Assembly (NCBI RefSeq): GCF_022271405.1
Contig: NZ_JAJNAL010000015.1
Location: 49,480-113,479, forward strand
DNA from: Rhodopseudomonas infernalis
GTDB lineage: Bacteria; Pseudomonadota; Alphaproteobacteria; Rhizobiales; Xanthobacteraceae
DNA length: 64,000 nt
Direction of reading: 5' to 3'
The notes below the pieces were generated by a model. That model made no database searches. It worked only from the letters and a program-made list of their open reading frames with translations, and was not told the origin of the DNA. Positions within the stretch are counted from its first letter, which is position 1; each line of letters starts with the position of its first letter. Below are positions 60,574 through 64,000 of this stretch, piece by piece. The position numbers were made by a program, and so were the translations under genes.

Positions 60574-61386
60574 TCAGCCTCCGGGCGGCAACGGAAAGAA
60601 TTTGCTGGTCCGCGCCTGGTACGCCTTATAACGCTCGCCGCGCGATTTGAGCATTTGCTCCTCGAGCGGCGGGATGCCGGTGACGTGGACCAGGATCCAG
60701 TACATGAACAGCGGCGCCAGCAGTGCCGCGAAGCCCCACGGATAGGACAGCGGATCGGCGAAGACGATCGCGATCACCGGATAGCTGAGCCAGCCGAACC
60801 ACTGGAAGAAGTAGTTCGGATGCCGCGACCAGCGCCACAGTCCGGCGTCGCAGACCTTGCCCTTGTTGGCGGGATTGTCGCGGAACGCCTTGAGCTGGGA
60901 GTCGGCCAGCCCCTCGCCAGCTATGCCGATCGCGAGGATCAATAGGCCGAGCCAGTCCTGCAGCCGCAGCGGGCCGGCCGGGGCGCGGGCGGCGACGAAG
61001 ATCGCGAACACCAGCGGCACCGAGCCATAGGCCTGCTGTTGCAGGAACACGAACATCTTCTTCGGCGCATCGGCGCCCCAGTCCTTGGCGAAGGCAGCGT
61101 AGCGCGGATCGTCGGTGATGTGCCGGGTGCGCGCCGCGATGTGCGAGCCGAGCCGCACCGACCACGCCACCACCAGCGCCGCGACCAGCCATTGCCGCGC
61201 GTTCGGCGCAGCGCCCTCCACCGGCCACAGCGCCGCGGCCGCGCCGGTGAGGCCGAGCGAAAAGGTCCAGATGGTGTCGACCCAGCCGGAATTGCCGGTT
61301 TTCTGCTGCACCAGCCAGGCGCCGGCCATCAGCACGCCGAGCGCAACCGCGATCGCCACGAGAGCTTCCAGATATAAAACTGTCAT
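60574..61386 (-). CDS. DUF1295 membrane protein (steroid-reductase/isoprenyl-methyltransferase-like)
   Basis: The protein (270 residues from ATG 61386; ATG 61401 gives 275 and 61440 288) has about six membrane helices and the family C-terminus: AFRDNPANKGKVCDAGLWRW, SRHPNYFFQWFGWLSYPVIA and EEQMLKSRGERYKAYQARTS. These DUF1295 proteins are membrane-bound, related to ICMT and steroid 5-alpha-reductase. Next to a Cfa-like gene it probably acts on membrane lipids. No start has a convincing ribosome site. Confidence 0.85.
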   Translation of the reverse strand: MTVLYLEALVAIAVALGVLMAGAWLVQQKTGNSGWVDTIWTFSLGLTGAAAALWPVEGAAPNARQWLVAALVVAWSVRLGSHIAARTRHITDDPRYAAFAKDWGADAPKKMFVFLQQQAYGSVPLVFAIFVAARAPAGPLRLQDWLGLLILAIGIAGEGLADSQLKAFRDNPANKGKVCDAGLWRWSRHPNYFFQWFGWLSYPVIAIVFADPLSYPWGFAALLAPLFMYWILVHVTGIPPLEEQMLKSRGERYKAYQARTSKFFPLPPGG

Positions 61387-61578
61387 CGATGGTCCATTCA
61401 TCCCTGCGCCACGCAGCCGACATACGGTCGCGCCGAACATCCGGTTTCATCACCCAGATCCGACGCCGCGCAGCGGTAGAGCTGTAGCGGAAAACCTCTG
61501 CTAAGCCTTTCTTCCGCGTCGCACTGTGCCATATTGGTGGAAACAGCCGCTTCCGGCAAACCGGAGATCGAACGCACG

Positions 61579-62577
61579 ATGGCATCTGGCCCCTCTTCCC
61601 GCTCGGCGATGGAGATCGAACTCACCAAGCTGTCGTCGCCGCGGATATTCCTGGTTCGGATGCTGGTCTTCCTGGTGCTGTGCGGGCTAGTCGCCGTGGT
61701 GCTGTACAAGCAGGCGGTCGCGGCATTCCTCGCCAATCCGGGGCTCAACGCGCTGATCCTGGCTGTGCTGGCGATCGGCATCGTGCTGGCGTTCCGGCAG
61801 GTGATCCGGCTGTATCCCGAGGTCGCCTGGGTCAATAATTTCCGCCGCGCCGATCCGGGCCTCGCGCTCGACCGCCGCCCGACCCTGCTGGCGCCGATGG
61901 CGGCGATGCTCGGCGGCGAGCGCAACGGCCGGATCGCGGTGTCGCCGCAGATCATGCGGCACCTGCTCGATTCGATCGCGACCCGGCTCGACGAAGCGCG
62001 CGACATCTCGCGCTACATGACGGGCCTGCTGGTGTTCCTCGGCCTGCTGGGCACGTTCTGGGGCCTGATCGAAACCGTCGGCTCGATCGGCGGGGTGATC
62101 AGCGGGCTCAAGGTGACGGGCGACGCCGGCTCGCTGTTCGACACGCTGAAGGAGGGCCTCGCCGCGCCGCTCGGCGGCATGGGCATCTCGTTCTCGTCGT
62201 CGCTGTTCGGCCTCGCCGGCTCGCTGATCCTCGGCTTCCTCGATCTGCAGTCGAGCCAGGCGCAGAACCGGTTCTACACCGACCTCGAAGACTGGCTGGC
62301 CTCGACGGTGCGCGGCGTGACGCCGGAAGCCACGGCCACCGGCAGCGCCGAACTGCAGACCGCGATCGAACGGCTGCGGCTGACGATGGAAGACGGCGGC
62401 GCCAACCGCGCCACCACGGCGGCAATGGCCAACCTCGCCGACGCCATCCAAAACCTCGTCGCGCATATGCGCAACGAGCAGCAGATGATCCGCGAATGGG
62501 CCGACGCCCAGGGCGAGCAGAACCGCGAGATCAAGGAACTGCTGACCACCATGGTGCGCCAGCGGGAGAAGAGCTGA
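61579..62577 (+). CDS. MotA/ExbB-like proton-channel family membrane protein
   Basis: The 332-residue protein starts at ATG 61579 (MASGPSSRSAMEIELTKLSS); an earlier in-frame GTG/ATG at 61534 has a poor N-terminus. It has helices near residues 25-45 and 52-72, then the MotA/TolQ/ExbB domain: SRYMTGLLVFLGLLGTFWGL, IETVGSIGGVISGLKVTGD, LKEGLAAPLGGMGISFSSSL and FGLAGSLILGFLDLQSSQ, ending in a coiled-coil tail (LVAHMRNEQQMIREWADAQ). It is not flagellar by context; the next gene encodes an OmpA-like partner. Confidence 0.85.
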   Translation: MASGPSSRSAMEIELTKLSSPRIFLVRMLVFLVLCGLVAVVLYKQAVAAFLANPGLNALILAVLAIGIVLAFRQVIRLYPEVAWVNNFRRADPGLALDRRPTLLAPMAAMLGGERNGRIAVSPQIMRHLLDSIATRLDEARDISRYMTGLLVFLGLLGTFWGLIETVGSIGGVISGLKVTGDAGSLFDTLKEGLAAPLGGMGISFSSSLFGLAGSLILGFLDLQSSQAQNRFYTDLEDWLASTVRGVTPEATATGSAELQTAIERLRLTMEDGGANRATTAAMANLADAIQNLVAHMRNEQQMIREWADAQGEQNREIKELLTTMVRQREKS

Positions 62578-62612
62578 TGGTCATCTCCGCACATCAGCCC
62601 CAGGCACTTCGC

Positions 62613-62778
62613 GACCTCTCCCCGCGTGCGGGGAGAGGTCGACCGGCAGAGCGCAGCGAAGCCGGTCGGGTGAGGGGGCGCCTCCGCGAGGCCGAGACTC
62701 AGGGCCCGCGTCGCCCCTCACCCCAACCCTCTCCCCGCAAGGGCGGGGCGAGGGAGCTCGCCGCATGCGGGGAGAGGA
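62613..62778. repeat. Long inverted repeat between the MotA-like and OmpA-like genes
   Basis: CTCTCCCCGCGTGCGGGGAGAG, a CGACCGGC...GAAGCCGGTCG stem, GAGGGGGCGCCTCCGCGAGG and a final CAACCCTCTCCCCGCAAGGGCGGGG block match the element at 57119-57297. It fills the gap of about 268 bases inside what would otherwise be one operon. Confidence 0.6.
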
Positions 62779-62845
62779 AGCGGCCCCTGATCGGCGCGAG
62801 GGAGCACGCCGTGCAGGTCGCGATGCTCGCGACAGGAGCCTGCTG

Positions 62846-63871
62846 ATGGCGCTCGGGCGCGGACGGCGGCAGGAGAGCGGCTTCAACTATTGGCCGGGCT
62901 TTGTCGACGCGCTGTCGACGCTGGTGCTGGCGATCGTGTTTCTGTTGTCGGTGTTTCTGGTGGTGCAGTTCTTCCTGTCCCAGGAGGTGACCGGCAAGGA
63001 CAAGGCGCTGCAGGAGCTCAACGCGCGGATTGCGCAGCTCAACGACCTGTTGTCGCTCGAGAAGCTCGGCAAGCTCAATCTCGATGAGCAACTGGCCACG
63101 GTCCGCGCCGGCCTCACCGCCGCGGAAGGAGAACGCGACCGCGTCAAGAGCCTGTATGACGGCCTCGCCGGCGCCGGCAGCGACGCCGCCGGCCGCGCCG
63201 GCGAACTCGGCAAGGCGCTGGATTCGGAGAAGCAGATTTCGGCGCGGGCGCTGGCGCAGGTCGAGGTGCTGAACCAGCAGATCGCGGCGCTCCGCCGTCA
63301 GCTCGCCGCGCTCGAAGAGGCGCTCGACGTCTCGGAGAAGCGTGACAAGGAATCCCAGGGCCGGATCGCCGATCTCGGCACGCGCCTCAACATAGCGCTG
63401 GCGCAGCGGGTGCAGGAGCTGTCGCGCTACCGCTCGGAATTCTTCGGCCGGCTGCGCGCCATCCTCGGCGATCGGCCCGACATCCGCATCGTCGGCGACC
63501 GCTTCGTGTTCCAGTCCGAGGTGTTCTTCGACACCGGACAGGCGATCCTGCTGCCCGAAGGCCGCGCCGAGCTCGACAAGGTCGCGCAGGCGCTGGTGGA
63601 GATCGGCAAGAAAATTCCTGAGGAAATTCCCTGGGTGATCCGGGTCGACGGCCACACCGACAAGCGGCCGATCACCGGCGCCTTCAAGTCGAACTGGGAA
63701 TTGTCGAGCGCCCGCGCCATCGCGGTGGTGCAGTACATGATCACGCTCGGTGTCCCGGCGCAGCGCCTGCTTGCCGCCGGCTTCGCCGAATTCCAGCCGC
63801 TCGACAGCGCCAACACCGAAGACGCCTTCAAACGCAACCGCCGCATCGAACTGAAACTGACGGAGCGGTGA
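62846..63871 (+). CDS. OmpA-like/MotB-like peptidoglycan-binding protein
   Basis: The 341-residue protein starts at ATG 62846 with an N-terminal helix (FVDALSTLVLAIVFLLSVFL) of the MotB/plug type, beginning with YWPGFVDALST. A long coiled coil follows (about residues 50-200), then an OmpA domain: DTGQAILLPEGRAELDKVAQ, WVIRVDGHTDKRPITGAF and NWELSSARAIAVVQYM, ending NRRIELKLTER. Together with the MotA/ExbB-like gene it forms a putative stator-type complex that could use ion flow for cell-envelope work. Upstream frame from 62765 is unlikely. Confidence 0.88.
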   Translation: MALGRGRRQESGFNYWPGFVDALSTLVLAIVFLLSVFLVVQFFLSQEVTGKDKALQELNARIAQLNDLLSLEKLGKLNLDEQLATVRAGLTAAEGERDRVKSLYDGLAGAGSDAAGRAGELGKALDSEKQISARALAQVEVLNQQIAALRRQLAALEEALDVSEKRDKESQGRIADLGTRLNIALAQRVQELSRYRSEFFGRLRAILGDRPDIRIVGDRFVFQSEVFFDTGQAILLPEGRAELDKVAQALVEIGKKIPEEIPWVIRVDGHTDKRPITGAFKSNWELSSARAIAVVQYMITLGVPAQRLLAAGFAEFQPLDSANTEDAFKRNRRIELKLTER

Positions 63872-63896
63872 AGTTGGCCGCTTCCCACCTCTCGTT

Positions 63897-63970
63897 CGTC
63901 ATTCCGGGGCGCTCGCGAAGCGAGCGAACCCGGAATCTCGTTCAGTGCGCGGGTCAGATTCCGGGTTCGC
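63897..63970. repeat. Long inverted repeat, truncated second copy
   Basis: CGTCATTCCGGGGCGCTCGC, CGAACCCGGAATCTC and AGATTCCGGGTTCGC repeat the element of 41872-41972; the outer right arm is missing because the sequence runs into G and C homopolymers. Confidence 0.55.
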
Positions 63971-64000
63971 GGGGGGGGGCGGGGGGGGGCCCCCCCCCCC
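63971..64000. other. Homopolymer G/C tail, probable contig edge
   Basis: Three runs (nine G, then C, nine G, then C runs) end the window. This is unlike normal sequence here and resembles an assembly or sequencing artefact at a contig end, perhaps caused by the strong inverted repeat just before it. Confidence 0.7.

Overview
The window looks like chromosome of a purple non-sulfur alphaproteobacterium, most probably Rhodopseudomonas palustris or a close Bradyrhizobiaceae relative. The pointers are a pucBA pair for light-harvesting complex 2, a ubiTUV set for oxygen-independent ubiquinone synthesis, many branched-chain-amino-acid-type periplasmic binding proteins set in acyl-CoA catabolic operons, high GC, and Rhodopseudomonas-like REP-type inverted repeats. 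I found no rRNA, IS element, integrase, prophage or CRISPR array. There is one tRNA (Gln, TTG). The last 30 bases are homopolymer G/C runs that look like a contig edge.

Layout. (1) 1-5365: short-chain amide module. Amidase, acetamidase/formamidase and a binding protein read leftward; the amide sensor amiC and ANTAR antiterminator amiR read rightward. The leftward leader carries an intrinsic terminator, as expected for AmiR-type antitermination. (2) 5378-14519: xthA, then a leftward catabolic operon (acyl-CoA dehydrogenase, NDP-forming acyl-CoA synthetase, SCP2-like protein, alpha/beta hydrolase, orphan binding protein, aldehyde dehydrogenase) divergent from a LysR regulator with a palindromic T-N11-A site between them. 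(3) 14566-21812: a small Pro/Glu-rich protein, an IclR regulator, and a divergent rightward operon (amidohydrolase, class III CoA-transferase, old-yellow-enzyme-type reductase, orphan binding protein), then a thioesterase overlapped by an old-yellow-enzyme remnant. (4) 22097-23756: pucA/pucB, a small zinc-ribbon ORF, tRNA-Gln. (5) 23962-30500: acyl-CoA dehydrogenase, enoyl-CoA hydratase, a second IclR regulator, then a leftward operon (acetoacetate-decarboxylase-family protein, Tat-type binding protein, short-chain dehydrogenase). A 30-bp sequence upstream of this operon matches one upstream of the region-3 operon in sequence and spacing.

(6) 31171-42717: housekeeping and periplasmic genes: cytochrome c'-like protein, 5'-nucleotidase, histone-deacetylase-like hydrolase, xseB, dxs, a nucleoside deoxyribosyltransferase-like protein, tlyA, a MATE transporter, a TrmA/RumA-type RNA methyltransferase, zapA and its partner. 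(7) 43075-52059: central carbon cluster tkt, gap, pgk, class I fba, a ThiE-like gene, a Sel1-repeat protein and an inositol monophosphatase; a MazEF-like toxin-antitoxin pair with a perfect palindromic operator sits between pgk and fba. (8) 52329-57093: ubiT-ubiU-ubiV leftward, back to back with ubiD-ubiX rightward, with a near-consensus FixK/Fnr box in between. (9) 57313-63871: lipoprotein, DUF2975 plus YozG-like HTH pair, two tiny membrane proteins, a Cfa-like methyltransferase with a DUF1295 membrane protein, and a MotA/ExbB-like plus OmpA-like pair.

Working together: regions 1, 2, 3 and 5 are scavenging and beta-oxidation-like modules, each with its own local regulator and a solute-binding protein but no ABC permease or ATPase in the window. 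Regions 7 and 8 serve carbon flow and quinone supply in a metabolically versatile phototroph.
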